A DNA stretch of 64,000 nt, from positions 1 through 64,000 of the forward strand of contig PBLF01000013.1 of the NCBI GenBank assembly GCA_002722295.1, written 5' to 3'. Below are positions 45,070 through 55,105 of the stretch, one piece after another. The translations under genes were made by a program, and so were the position numbers. The notes below the pieces were generated by a model. The model made no database searches. It saw nothing but the letters and a program-made list of their open reading frames with translations, and was not told the DNA's origin. This stretch comes from Stappia sp. GTDB lineage: Bacteria > Pseudomonadota > Alphaproteobacteria > Rhizobiales > Stappiaceae. The first letter of the stretch is position 1. Each line of letters opens with the position of its first letter.

Positions 45070-46707
45070 TCATTTGTCCGCCACGTATTCGAAGGCGACG
45101 TCGCGCCTGGCCGCGTCCGGAGCACGCTTTTCCGGTGCGCCGAAGCCGCCACCGCCGGGCAGGCTCAGGACAAGGCGACGCTCGGCCGGGACATGCTGGC
45201 GTCCCTTCGAGGCCAGCCGTGTTCCGTCATCCAGCGTGACCGAGCCCGGCGCGCCGTCATGACCGCCGTCGCGGCCGCGTGCGGGGTGGTCGATGCGGTC
45301 GAACATGGCGTTGAAGTGGAACTCGTGTCCCTCGGCCGCGCTGATCTCGACGACCTGTCCCAGGCCGCCGCGATACTGGCCCGCGCCGCCGGAACCGTCG
45401 CGCAGTTCCTTGCGCCAGAAGATGACCGGACCGACGTGTTCCGTCGCCTCGATCGACATGGAGTGCACGCCGCTGGGGAACGCGGTCGCGCTGAGGCCGT
45501 CGAGGCTTGCCCGCGCGCCGGCGCCGCCGCTGTTGAAGAGCAGGACCTCGGCCCGCCGGCCGCCGTCGGCCGGCGCCTTGTCGCCCTGCAGGGGGCGAAC
45601 GCTGACGTGCAGGTTCCACAGCGCTCCCGATCCTTCCGCCGGTACGCGGCCCGGCAGCATCTTGTGCACCGCGCCGAGCACCGCATCGGGGATGAAGTGG
45701 CCGAGCACATGGCGCACGGCCACCGGAGCCGGGCGCTGGGCATTGAGGATGCAGCCCTTTGGCGCCTCGAAGAGGAACGGGGCAAGCGAGCCGTGGTTGT
45801 TGGGGATGTCGGGGGCCAGCGCGCACTTCAGCCCGTAGCAGGCATAGGCCTTGGAGTAGATCATCGGGACGTTGATCCCCAGCGGGCTGGGGCCGGACGT
45901 GCCGTCGAAGTCGGCGAGGATGTGATCGTCGCGGACGTCGATGCGAACCGCGATGTCGACCGGGCTGCCGTATCCGTCGACACGCATCACGTTGTCGTAG
46001 GATCCCTTGGGCAGGGCCGCGATGCGTTCCAGCGTCGCCTTGTAGCTGCGGTCGAACACGAACTCGCCGAGCGCTTCCAGATCGCTCAGGTCGAACTCGT
46101 CCATCATGTCCATGAGGCGGCGATGGCCTGTTTCGTTGCAGGCGGCGAGGGAGAAGATGTCGCCGACGACCTGGTCCGCCTCGCGCACGTTGTTGCGCAG
46201 GATGTTGACCAGGTCGCGGTTGACGTTGCCGCGCTCCACGAACTTCATGATCGGGATGAAGATGCCTTCCTCGTAGACCTCGTTGGCGTCGGGCCCGAAG
46301 CCCCGGCCGCCCACGTCCACCACATGGGCCGTGCAGGCGAAGAAGCCGACAAGCGAGCCGTTGCGGAACGAGGGGGTCACCATCGTGATGTCGAGAAGGT
46401 GGCCGGTGCCCTTCCACGGGTCGTTGGTGATGTAGACATCGCCTTCGAAGATGTTCTCGCGGCCGATGTCATTGATGAAATGGCCGACCGCCTCGGCCAT
46501 CGCGTTCACGTGGCCGGGGGTGCCGGTAACCGCCTGGGCGATCATCTTGCCGCCTTGGTTAAAGACACCGGCGGAAAGGTCTCCCGATTCACGGACACTG
46601 GTGCTGAAGGCGGTCCGGATGAGGGTGACGGCCTGTTCCTCGACCACCGAGATGAGGCGGTTCCACATGACCTGCATGCGGACGTCGGAGAGCGAATTCG
46701 CGGTCAT
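45070..46707 (-). CDS. Hydantoinase B / oxoprolinase-type subunit
   Basis: This 545-aa protein is of the HyuB family (ESGDLSAGVFNQGGKMIAQAV; GDVYITNDPWKGTGHLLDITMVTP; C-terminal SLPGGGGFGAPEKR). With HyuA it forms an ATP-dependent enzyme that opens cyclic amides such as N-methylhydantoin or 5-oxoproline. It lies 14 nt after the HyuA gene. The exact substrate cannot be read from sequence. ATG 46707 is the start in frame with the conserved N-terminus. Confidence 0.9.
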   Translation of the reverse strand: MTANSLSDVRMQVMWNRLISVVEEQAVTLIRTAFSTSVRESGDLSAGVFNQGGKMIAQAVTGTPGHVNAMAEAVGHFINDIGRENIFEGDVYITNDPWKGTGHLLDITMVTPSFRNGSLVGFFACTAHVVDVGGRGFGPDANEVYEEGIFIPIMKFVERGNVNRDLVNILRNNVREADQVVGDIFSLAACNETGHRRLMDMMDEFDLSDLEALGEFVFDRSYKATLERIAALPKGSYDNVMRVDGYGSPVDIAVRIDVRDDHILADFDGTSGPSPLGINVPMIYSKAYACYGLKCALAPDIPNNHGSLAPFLFEAPKGCILNAQRPAPVAVRHVLGHFIPDAVLGAVHKMLPGRVPAEGSGALWNLHVSVRPLQGDKAPADGGRRAEVLLFNSGGAGARASLDGLSATAFPSGVHSMSIEATEHVGPVIFWRKELRDGSGGAGQYRGGLGQVVEISAAEGHEFHFNAMFDRIDHPARGRDGGHDGAPGSVTLDDGTRLASKGRQHVPAERRLVLSLPGGGGFGAPEKRAPDAARRDVAFEYVADK

Positions 46708-46721
46708 TGCTCTTGTTCCCT

Positions 46722-48806
46722 TCACGCTTTCGACCGGACGAGCAGACATCCGTCCGCCTGGAAGATCGCTTCCTGTCCATCGGTGATGATCGTCGTGGTT
46801 TCGTTTTCGGTGATGACGGCCGGGCCGGGGATGCAGTCGCCCGCCTTGAGGTCGGCGCGTGCCACCACGTTCGAGGTGACGAAGCCCGCGGCCTTTGCCT
46901 CGAACATCTGCCGGGTGACGGCGGGCTCGAGCCTGCGCGCGGCCTCGACCCGCTCGACGCGCGGCGCCGGATAGGCCTCGGAGCTTGCGCGCAGCGACCA
47001 GCTCACGATCTCGATGTCCAGCTTGTCGATCAGGCGGCCGAAGAGCTGCTCGTAAACCTCCTCGAAGCCCTTGCGGAAGACGTCGACCTCGCTGCCGGCG
47101 TAGTCGCGGACCTCCACGGTGACCGGAACCTCCCAGCCCTGGCCGGAGTAGCGCATGTAGGCGGTGCACTCGAGGGTGGGGATCGCGTCGGGCGCGCCGG
47201 AGCGCACGAAGGAGGTCGCCTCGTCGGCGAGTTCCTTCAGGACCGAATTCACCTTGCCGGCGTCGAAGGCGCTCAGGCGCAGGAAGGCGCTGCGCACGGA
47301 CTCGAATCCGAAGGGCGCGCGCAGGAAGCCGATGGCCGAGCCGACACCGGCCCCGGGGGGAACGAGCAGCTCGTCGATGCCGAGCTTTTCGCAGAGCCGG
47401 CCGGCATGCAGCGGCGCGGCGCCGCCGAAGGCGATCATCGTGTAGTCAGCGAGCTCCATGCCGTTTTCGACCGCGTGCATGCGGGCGGCGTTGCTCATGT
47501 TCTCGTCGACCACTTCGCAAAGCCCGAAGGCCGCCGTGGCGCCGTCCAGATCAAGTGGCCGCGCGAGGTCGTTCTCGATCGCGCCCGTCGCCGCCTCGAC
47601 GTCGAGGGTCATCGAACCGCCGGCAAACCCGTCCGCCGCGAGCTTTCCAAGCAGCAGGTCCGCGTCGGTGACCGTCGGGTTGCTGCCGCCGCGCCCGTAA
47701 CATGCGGGGCCGGGTTCTGAGCCGGCGCTGTGCGGGCCGACGCGGATCTGGCGCATGGCGTCCACGGTGGCGATGGAGCCACCGCCCGCGCCGATCTCGA
47801 CCATCTCGATGACCGGGATGGAGATCGGCATCCCGCTTCCCTTCTTGAAGCGGTAGGGGCGCGCCACCTCAAAGGTCTTGGCGGTCTTGGGCACCTGGTT
47901 GTCGATCAGGCAGATCTTCGCGGTGGTGCCGCCCATGTCGTAGGACAGAACCCGCTCGATCCCGTGCTGCTTGGCGATGTGGGCGGCGAAGATGGCGCCG
48001 CCGGCCGGGCCGGACTCGAGCAGGCGAACGGGAAACTCGATCGCGCTCTCGACGCTGATGATGCCGCCGCCCGAGTGGATCATGAAGACCGGGCAGGTGG
48101 TTCCCGCCTCCTTGAGACTGTCCGTGAGGCGACGCAGGTAGGACGCCATGAGCGGCTTCACATAGGCGTTGGCGCAGACCGTGTTGAAGCGCTGGAACTC
48201 GCGCATCTGCGGCGAGACTTCACAGGAGATGGAGACGAAAAGGTCGGGCTTGCGGGCCAGCAGCGCATCGCGGACGCGCCGCTCGTGCGCACCGTTGACG
48301 TAGGAGTGGATCAGGCCGATCGCGATGCTCTCGAAGCCGGCCTCGATGATCCGGTCGACCAGGGCGTCGAGCTCGTTGTCGTCGATCTCCTTGAGGATCT
48401 CGCCATGCGCGTCGATGCGCTCGTCGAGGACGAAACGCTCGTCGCGCGGAACCAGCGGGGCCGGGAGCACGATGTCGAGGTCGTACTGCTCGAACCGGTT
48501 CTCGGTCCGCATCTCGATGACGTCCCTGAAGCCCTTCGTCGTGATGAGGGCCGTGCGGGCGCCGCGCCGCTCGATCAGCGCGTTGGTGGCAAGCGTGGTG
48601 CCGTGAATGAGCGTGTCGATTTCGGAGAGCGCCACGCCGGCGCATTCGGCGACGAGCCGGACACCGTCCACGATACCCTGTTCGGGCGCCGTGTAGTTGG
48701 TGAGCACCTTCGCGGAGTGCATGGTCTCGCCAACTTCCATGGCAACGTCGGTGAAGGTTCCGCCGATGTCGGCCCCCACCCTGATCTGCTTGCCGTCCTT
48801 CGTCAT
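46722..48806 (-). CDS. Hydantoinase A / oxoprolinase-type subunit
   Basis: This 694-aa protein is of the HyuA family. It has the N-terminal phosphate loop VGADIGGTFTDVAM, then HGTTLATNALIERRG and a second actin-like region with SYDMGGTTAKICLI. The C-terminal part resembles acetophenone and acetone carboxylase subunits and 5-oxoprolinase. With HyuB it hydrolyses a cyclic amide at the cost of ATP. It is the first gene of hyuA-hyuB-aminotransferase-ridA. ATG 48806 has GGGAGA 10 nt upstream. Confidence 0.9.
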   Translation of the reverse strand: MTKDGKQIRVGADIGGTFTDVAMEVGETMHSAKVLTNYTAPEQGIVDGVRLVAECAGVALSEIDTLIHGTTLATNALIERRGARTALITTKGFRDVIEMRTENRFEQYDLDIVLPAPLVPRDERFVLDERIDAHGEILKEIDDNELDALVDRIIEAGFESIAIGLIHSYVNGAHERRVRDALLARKPDLFVSISCEVSPQMREFQRFNTVCANAYVKPLMASYLRRLTDSLKEAGTTCPVFMIHSGGGIISVESAIEFPVRLLESGPAGGAIFAAHIAKQHGIERVLSYDMGGTTAKICLIDNQVPKTAKTFEVARPYRFKKGSGMPISIPVIEMVEIGAGGGSIATVDAMRQIRVGPHSAGSEPGPACYGRGGSNPTVTDADLLLGKLAADGFAGGSMTLDVEAATGAIENDLARPLDLDGATAAFGLCEVVDENMSNAARMHAVENGMELADYTMIAFGGAAPLHAGRLCEKLGIDELLVPPGAGVGSAIGFLRAPFGFESVRSAFLRLSAFDAGKVNSVLKELADEATSFVRSGAPDAIPTLECTAYMRYSGQGWEVPVTVEVRDYAGSEVDVFRKGFEEVYEQLFGRLIDKLDIEIVSWSLRASSEAYPAPRVERVEAARRLEPAVTRQMFEAKAAGFVTSNVVARADLKAGDCIPGPAVITENETTTIITDGQEAIFQADGCLLVRSKA

Positions 48807-48839
48807 GTTCGCCGGATCTCCCGCTTGCCTACGCCATCG

Positions 48840-48859
48840 CCGGTCCCGTTCGGGACCGG
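48840..48859 (-). other. Hairpin in the hydantoinase operon leader
   Basis: An almost uninterrupted 9-bp inverted repeat (CCGGTCCCG/CGGGACCGG, 2-nt centre) lies between the promoter region and the HyuA start. It could stabilise the mRNA leader or attenuate transcription. Confidence 0.35.
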
Positions 48860-48868
48860 CCACTATGT

Positions 48869-48883
48869 CAGTTGTATGACAAC
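48869..48883. promoter_or_regulatory. Candidate GntR operator upstream of hydantoinase A
   Basis: On the minus strand 48869-48881 reads TGTCATACAACTG, one of the sequences shared by the promoters of this catabolic block. It overlaps a perfect GTTGT-ATG-ACAAC inverted repeat (48871-48883). It lies about 65 bp upstream of the HyuA start, between HyuA and the dehydrogenase gene. Confidence 0.45.
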
Positions 48884-48931
48884 ATACTAGAGAGGAATGT
48901 CAAGAAGTATGATGTCCGATTCCTTCCCGGA

Positions 48932-50452
48932 TCAGTTCGCCGCCCGCGCGTCCTGCGGAAGCAGGTCCTCGGGCATGTTCTGATAGCAGACGGGCCGCAG
49001 GAAACGCCTGATGGCCAGTGAGCCGACGCTGGTCGCGCCGAAGTTCGTGGAGGCCGGATAGGGGCCGCCATGGACCATCGCGTCGCAGACTTCCACCCCG
49101 GTCGGATAGCCGTTGACGAGCAGGCGCCCGGCCTTGCGCTCTAGGACCGGGATCAGGTCCTTCGCCTGCTCATGATCGCCTGCGTCGAGTTGCAGCGTGC
49201 ATGTCAGCTGGCCGCGCAGCCCTTCCGCCACAGCTTTCATCTCGTCCCGGGACGAGACCGTGACGACCAGTCCGAGCGGGCCGAACACCTCTTCCGCGAG
49301 ATGCGGGTCGGCCAGGAACCGGCCGGCTTCCGTCCTGAGCAGGGCCGGGGCGGCCTCGCGGTCCTCGTTCGCGGCGGCGCGGCAGACAACCTTGCCGCCG
49401 GCGGCGGAGAGGTCGTCCACGCCCTTCCTGAAGGACGCGGCAATGTCCGCCGTCAGCATGGCCTGCGGTGCCACCTGCGACAGGGCTTCGGCGGCTTCGG
49501 CGATGAATGTCTCCGCGACCGCGCCTTCCTGAAGCACGAGGACGCCGGGATTGGTGCAGAACTGCCCGACACCCATCACGAGCGATGCCGCCCAGTCGCG
49601 GGCGATGGCGCTTCCGCGTGCGCGTTGTGCATCCTCGAGCACGAAAACGGGATTGACCGAGCCGAGTTCGCCGAAGAAGGGGATGGGGGTCTCGCGCGCG
49701 GCGCAAAGGTCGAACAGAGCGCGCCCGCCACGCAGGCTTCCGGTGAAACCGATCGCCTGCACGAGCGGGTGGGTGACGAGCGCCTCGCCGGCGGCGCGGT
49801 CGGAGCTCTGGATGAAGCTGAAGACGCCGTCCGGCAGGCCGCATGCGGCGCGGGCCTCGTTGATGGCCTCGGCCACCAGTTCTCCGGTCGCGGGATGGGC
49901 CGGGTGCCCTTTCACGACAACCGGGCAACCGGCGGCCAGGGCGGAGGCGGTGTCCCCGCCGGCCACGGAGAAGGCAAGCGGGAAGTTCGACGCGCCGAAG
50001 ACGCCGACGGGTCCGATCGGGCGCATGCAAAGCCTGAGTTCGGGGCGCGGCGGCGTCCGCTCCGGAAGGGCCTCGTCGCGGCGCAGGTCGAGATAGGCGC
50101 CGTCCCTGATGTGGGCAGCGAACATGCGCAACTGGCCGGTCGTGCGGCCGCGCTCGCCCTCGACCCGGGCCTGTGGCAGGCCGGTCTCGCTCATGACAGT
50201 GGGCGTCAGATCGCCGGCGCGGGCCTCGATCGCGTCCGCGATGGCCTCCAGAAAGGCGGCGCGCTGCTCGCGGCTGGACTGCCCGTAGCTTGCAAAGGCG
50301 GCTTCGGCGGCGCGCACGGCACTGTCGACCTCGTCCGCGCCCCCGTTGCAGAAGGAGTGGGCCGGGCCGGTCACGGGCCTGCTGTCGAATTGCTGGCTGC
50401 TGGCGGTTCGGCGGCCTGCGACAAGATGCTGGCCATGCGGACGATACGTCAT
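48932..50452 (-). CDS. 2-oxoglutarate semialdehyde dehydrogenase (ALDH family)
   Basis: This 506-aa aldehyde dehydrogenase is of the KGSADH type. It has GVFGASNFPLAFSVAGGDTASA, the cofactor region FTGSLRGGRALFD, the general base in FFGELGSVNP and the catalytic Cys in GQFCTNPG. KGSADH oxidises 2-oxoglutarate semialdehyde to 2-oxoglutarate at the end of glucarate/galactarate, pentose and hydroxyproline degradation. It is divergent from the dehydratase that makes this semialdehyde, which supports the assignment strongly. Confidence 0.88.
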   Translation of the reverse strand: MTYRPHGQHLVAGRRTASSQQFDSRPVTGPAHSFCNGGADEVDSAVRAAEAAFASYGQSSREQRAAFLEAIADAIEARAGDLTPTVMSETGLPQARVEGERGRTTGQLRMFAAHIRDGAYLDLRRDEALPERTPPRPELRLCMRPIGPVGVFGASNFPLAFSVAGGDTASALAAGCPVVVKGHPAHPATGELVAEAINEARAACGLPDGVFSFIQSSDRAAGEALVTHPLVQAIGFTGSLRGGRALFDLCAARETPIPFFGELGSVNPVFVLEDAQRARGSAIARDWAASLVMGVGQFCTNPGVLVLQEGAVAETFIAEAAEALSQVAPQAMLTADIAASFRKGVDDLSAAGGKVVCRAAANEDREAAPALLRTEAGRFLADPHLAEEVFGPLGLVVTVSSRDEMKAVAEGLRGQLTCTLQLDAGDHEQAKDLIPVLERKAGRLLVNGYPTGVEVCDAMVHGGPYPASTNFGATSVGSLAIRRFLRPVCYQNMPEDLLPQDARAAN

Positions 50453-50513
50453 TTCAGGCGCTCCCTCGAATTGGGTTGGATCGCGATATGGGCAAACCCA
50501 ACATAAAATAAGA

Positions 50514-50526
50514 CATCATACAACTG
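50514..50526. promoter_or_regulatory. Candidate GntR operator between dehydrogenase and dehydratase genes
   Basis: CATCATACAACTG lies in the 137-bp divergent promoter region and matches the sites upstream of hydantoinase A (minus strand) and of the GntR gene. One bound site here could regulate both divergent genes. Confidence 0.45.
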
Positions 50527-50562
50527 TTGACTTTCATGTGACGGCGAGTAGAACCTGATTGA

Positions 50563-51504
<942 letters not shown>

Positions 51505-51530
51505 TCCTCCCCTCAGATCGGCATGCCGAA

Positions 51531-51566
51531 GGCTCGCGGGATATCGAACGCCCGCGAGCCTTTTTT
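51531..51566 (+). terminator. Rho-independent terminator after the dehydratase gene
   Basis: Arms GGCTCGCGGG (51531-51540) and CCCGCGAGCC (51551-51560) with a 10-nt loop are followed by TTTTTTC. It ends the kdgD transcript 27 bp after the stop codon and separates this block from the glutamate operon. Confidence 0.92.
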
Positions 51567-51614
51567 CTTGCCCGTCGGCCGTCCCGCCGCCACGGGCGCC
51601 TTCGGCAAGCCGCA

Positions 51615-52424
51615 TCACGGAATGAGCGTGGCGGCCTGCCTGCTTTCCCTCATCATCAGCAGTGCGCCGGCGAGAAAGCCCACCGCCCCGAGGCAGAGCA
51701 GCACGTTCGCGGATGTCGCGATCCAGGCGGGCTCCGGTCCGCGCGGTATGTAGGCCAGAATGCCAGCGCCCATGAAGAAGATGCAGCCGAGCAGGTTCGC
51801 CGTCACGATCTGCCAGTCGAGGTCGGCCGGCTTCCAGGACCACCAGCCGTGGCCAGCTTCCATGAAGGCCAGATAGCCGGACACGAGAAAAAGCACCGAG
51901 CCGACGAGGCCGGGAAGCCAGATCGTCAGATCGGCGAGATACCATTGTGCCGGCGGATCGATCGCGTCGAAGGGGTTGAAGTTGAACATCACCGTTCCGG
52001 CGAACTGGGTGATCGTGCTGAGCCAGCCGACGTCGGACGGTTTCCAGCCGATGAGGCGAAGGCGCGTTCGTGTTTCGGGAGGTCCGCCGGTCATCTCGCC
52101 GGCATTGGCCGCCTGCAGGTTCTGCATGAAGCCGGCCGTGGTGAAGAAGATCGAGCCGGCGAAGAAGACGAGGGCGATTTCCCGGATCGTCAGGGGGCTG
52201 TCCACGACGGACAGCAGGCTTGCGACAATGAAGTGCAGCGAGCCCACGGCGAACAGAAGGCCGTTCCACCAGTTGTAGGCGGGCCGGTGCCAGAAGGGGA
52301 TGCCCTTCTGGCGCGCGGAGCGCTGCAGGCCCTTGCGGTGCTGTCGTGCCCGCAGCACGATCCTGTGCCCGTCGCGCAAGAGGCAGCGCATCGTGATGAA
52401 GGGCCTTGGGCCTCTGGCGTCCAT
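51615..52424 (-). CDS. Six-helix membrane protein of unknown function
   Basis: This 269-aa protein has six hydrophobic segments after a short basic N-terminus. Three share a G-S/C-x-x-F-x-x-x-G-like pattern (VGSLHFIVASLL, VGSVLFLVSGYLAF, LGCIFFMGAGILAY), somewhat like YrhK-type membrane domains, but I cannot confirm the family. It is the last gene of the glutamate-related operon. The start ATG 52424 is inferred from where the protein-like composition begins; the frame is open further upstream into the decarboxylase gene. A role with the channel or decarboxylase (for example GABA or proton handling) is only a guess. Confidence 0.6.
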   Translation of the reverse strand: MDARGPRPFITMRCLLRDGHRIVLRARQHRKGLQRSARQKGIPFWHRPAYNWWNGLLFAVGSLHFIVASLLSVVDSPLTIREIALVFFAGSIFFTTAGFMQNLQAANAGEMTGGPPETRTRLRLIGWKPSDVGWLSTITQFAGTVMFNFNPFDAIDPPAQWYLADLTIWLPGLVGSVLFLVSGYLAFMEAGHGWWSWKPADLDWQIVTANLLGCIFFMGAGILAYIPRGPEPAWIATSANVLLCLGAVGFLAGALLMMRESRQAATLIP

Positions 52425-52443
52425 TCTCGTATCCGTGTTCCCG

Positions 52444-52470
52444 CCGAAGGCGGATGTCGTCCGCCTTCGG
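52444..52470 (-). terminator. Hairpin after glutamate decarboxylase
   Basis: Perfect 11-bp arms CCGAAGGCGGA (52444-52454) and TCCGCCTTCGG (52460-52470) enclose a 5-nt loop. It lies between the decarboxylase stop and the membrane-protein start. No T-run follows on the minus strand, so it may be a processing or partial terminator structure inside the operon. Confidence 0.45.
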
Positions 52471-52497
52471 GGCCGTTTGTCACCGTAGACGGCGTGG

Positions 52498-53877
52498 TCA
52501 GTGGTGGAAGCCCGACGCGTCGTCCTCGCCGAGCGGTGTCTTGCGCGGGTGGGCATCCACATGGGCCAGCGCGGAGCGGATATCCTCCAGCAGCATTGCG
52601 CAAAGGTCCCGGCTGACGCCGTTGCGCACGAGAATGCGCTGGACCGCCTGGTCCTCGCAATGCGCCGGCAGGGTGTAGGCGGGCACCTGCCAGCCGCGCA
52701 CACGCAGCCGGTCGGCGAGGTCGAACAGGGTGAACCCGGTCTCCAGCCCTTCCTTCAGCTTCCATGACACGGCGGGAATGCCCCGGCTCCGGTCTCCGTC
52801 GAAGACGATCTCGAAGGGACCCATGGCGGCGAGTTCACGCGCAAGATACGCGGCGCTGTCGTAGCAGGCTCCGTGGACCTTGGCGTAGCCCTCCCGGCCG
52901 AGACGCAGGAAGTTGTAGTACTGGCAGACGATCTGCCCGCCCGGGCGGGAGAAGTTGAGGGCGATGTCCTTCATGTCGCCGCCAAGATAGTTCACCCAGA
53001 AAACCATCTCCTCGGGCAGGTCGCTCTCCTCGCGCCACATGACCCAGCCCACGCCGAGCGGGGCGAGGCCGAACTTGTGTCCCGACGCATTGATCGAGCG
53101 CACGCGCGGCAACCGGAAGTCCCATTCCAGTTCGGGCGCGCAGAAGGGGGCGAGAAATCCGCCGCTGGCGCCATCCACGTGGATGGGAATGTCGAGGCCG
53201 GTCTCGCGTTCCAGCGCGTCGAGTGCGTCGCTGACCGCCTTCACCGGCTCGAACTCGCCGGTAAAGGTCACGCCGAGTGTCGGCACCACGCCGATCGTGT
53301 TCTCGTCGCACAGCTTCAGCACCTCCTCGGGCGTCATCAGCAGGCGGCCGTTCTCCATGGGGATCTCGCGGTGCTCCACGTCCCAGTACCGGGTGAACTT
53401 GTGCCAGCACACCTGCACGGGGCCGGTGACGAGGTTGGGCTTGTCGGTCGGCTTGCCCTGCGCCTTGCGCCGTGTCTCCCAGCGCCGCTTCATGGCCAGG
53501 CCGCCAAGCATGGCCGCCTCGCTCGAGCCGGTGGTCGAACAGCCGGTCGCAGGGCCTTCCGGTGCGTTCCAGAGATCGGCGAGCATCCGTACGCAGCGTG
53601 CCTCGATCTCGGCGGTCTGCGGATATTCGTCCTTGTCGATCATGTTCTTGTCGATGCAGGCATCCATCAGGTCGTGGATTTCCGGCTCTTCCCAGGTCTG
53701 GCAGAAGGTGGCCAGGTTCTGGCGGGAATTTCCGTCCAGCATCAGTTCGTCGCGCACCGCCATGTAGATCCGGCGCGGGTTCTCCTCGCGGCCGGGGAAA
53801 TGCGATTTCGGCAGCGCGCTCGCCAGTGCCCTCGCACCGTAGATCTCGTCATCGGGCTTGTCGGTCTTGCGGCTCAT
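52498..53877 (-). CDS. gadB: Glutamate decarboxylase
   Basis: This 459-aa PLP enzyme converts glutamate to GABA and CO2 and consumes a proton. It has [18 protein letters not shown], the cofactor-binding HVDGASGGF (Asp235) and the Schiff-base Lys268 in [13 protein letters not shown]. Its C-terminus ends in SGFHH; E. coli GadB closes its active site at neutral pH with a histidine at the same end. ATG 53877 has GGAG 7 nt upstream and is preferred to TTG 53895. No GadC antiporter or glutaminase is next to it, unlike classical acid-resistance loci. It follows the amide hydrolase gene after about 48 nt. Confidence 0.93.
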   Translation of the reverse strand: MSRKTDKPDDEIYGARALASALPKSHFPGREENPRRIYMAVRDELMLDGNSRQNLATFCQTWEEPEIHDLMDACIDKNMIDKDEYPQTAEIEARCVRMLADLWNAPEGPATGCSTTGSSEAAMLGGLAMKRRWETRRKAQGKPTDKPNLVTGPVQVCWHKFTRYWDVEHREIPMENGRLLMTPEEVLKLCDENTIGVVPTLGVTFTGEFEPVKAVSDALDALERETGLDIPIHVDGASGGFLAPFCAPELEWDFRLPRVRSINASGHKFGLAPLGVGWVMWREESDLPEEMVFWVNYLGGDMKDIALNFSRPGGQIVCQYYNFLRLGREGYAKVHGACYDSAAYLARELAAMGPFEIVFDGDRSRGIPAVSWKLKEGLETGFTLFDLADRLRVRGWQVPAYTLPAHCEDQAVQRILVRNGVSRDLCAMLLEDIRSALAHVDAHPRKTPLGEDDASGFHH

Positions 53878-53925
53878 CGGAAGGCTCCGTTTCAAGTGCG
53901 GAAAGAGGATTTGCTCTGTGGTGCC

Positions 53926-55041
53926 TCAGGCCGGGCGGGCCTGCCTGAGAGCATCTGTCGCGTCGCCCGAAAGGGTGTCGAGGCGCTCCAGCGGCAGGAC
54001 CAGCGGCGTGGTCGTGGCCGCGAGATCGCGGAGGTCGAAGCTGGCGTAGTTGAGGCTTCGGTAGGTGCGCAGGTGAAAGCGCCTGCGATCGAGATCCGAA
54101 AGGTTGGTCCAGCAGGTGTATTCGGTCGCGGGGCCATCGCCCGCGCCGTCGGAAAGTCCCGCGACCTCCAGATGACCGGCGCCGGCACCGGCGGGCGTCA
54201 CCGAGGCTCCGCGTGGCCGGTCAAAGGTGTTCATCACGTGGGAAAGCGTGAGCACCGCCATGTCCGGCGTCGCCGCCTTCTCGGTGAACTGGGCGTAGTA
54301 GGCCGCGCGCACGAAGCGGCCGACCGAAGTGCTTGAGGACGGCAGACCGGCCGTGGCGATGCCGGAATCCGGCTGAACGGCCTTGTAGCCGCCGAAGGTC
54401 GCGCTGGAGGCGTCCACATTGGTGAGGAAGGTGTAGTTGTTCAGGTTGGTGAGATGCCAGGGGAAGTCGGGACCATTGGTCATCACCCCGACCGGGTTGT
54501 CGTGGAGCGACATCCTGCCGTTGTTGAACTCGATCACGAGCGAGGCGCCGCCCGCGTCGTGCGCCACGTAGTGGAAGGGGGACTCGACCCCGCCGAGCAG
54601 GGCGAGGGCCTCGAGCAGCACGGGCTGCTCCTGCAGCGCGGCCTTCACCTCCGCAACGCTTGCGAACAGGCCGAGCGTCCAGGATCCGAGATCGGAGGCG
54701 GAGAGCACGGCCTGCGTCGCCGCGACCGCCTGCCGGGGGCCTCCGGCCGCCGGATAGGACAGCAGGCTGAAGGTCAGGCCCTGGTCGTTCAGTCCCTCGA
54801 GAACCTTGAAGTCCGACAGCCCGAGCGGCGCGTCGGGCGTCCGCATGCGCCCCGGCATGGTCACGGCCAGGAATGCGTGCCGGCTCGTGTAGTCCAGCTC
54901 CGCGTGGCCCTCGGCGTGCGAGGAGAAGGACTGGCCCGCCGGACAATAGGCGAGCTGGTACGGCAGGTCGGACGTCAGTTCCAGTGTCCGGCCGAAGTAG
55001 GCCCTGTCCGCGGCATCGCGGTAGACGAGTGAAGTGCACAT
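53926..55041 (-). CDS. Choloylglycine hydrolase-family (Ntn) amide hydrolase
   Basis: This 371-aa protein begins Met-Cys, leaving Cys2 as N-terminal nucleophile, with the family residues Arg18 (FGRTLEL), Asn85 in LNDQGL and the Asn of VMTNGPDFPWHL. The family (bile-salt hydrolases, penicillin V acylases, N-acyl-homoserine-lactone acylases) cleaves linear amide bonds. No signal peptide is visible, so it would act in the cytoplasm unless exported otherwise. Beside a glutamate decarboxylase and a glutamate-receptor-like channel, an N-acyl- or gamma-glutamyl amide is a reasonable but untested substrate. Confidence 0.85.
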   Translation of the reverse strand: MCTSLVYRDAADRAYFGRTLELTSDLPYQLAYCPAGQSFSSHAEGHAELDYTSRHAFLAVTMPGRMRTPDAPLGLSDFKVLEGLNDQGLTFSLLSYPAAGGPRQAVAATQAVLSASDLGSWTLGLFASVAEVKAALQEQPVLLEALALLGGVESPFHYVAHDAGGASLVIEFNNGRMSLHDNPVGVMTNGPDFPWHLTNLNNYTFLTNVDASSATFGGYKAVQPDSGIATAGLPSSSTSVGRFVRAAYYAQFTEKAATPDMAVLTLSHVMNTFDRPRGASVTPAGAGAGHLEVAGLSDGAGDGPATEYTCWTNLSDLDRRRFHLRTYRSLNYASFDLRDLAATTTPLVLPLERLDTLSGDATDALRQARPA

Positions 55042-55105
55042 GCGCTCGGGGTCCCTTGCAGACTGCGTTCGTTGGATGACGGATCGCCGCTGGTGCCGCC
55101 TCTCG

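Noticed and set aside
45058..46974. Plus-strand 638-codon frame
   Set aside because: It is the antisense shadow of hydantoinase B; composition is His/Asp/Arg-rich, as expected for such shadows.
52873..54336. Plus-strand 487-codon frame
   Set aside because: It runs antisense to glutamate decarboxylase and the amide hydrolase and has no recognisable motif.
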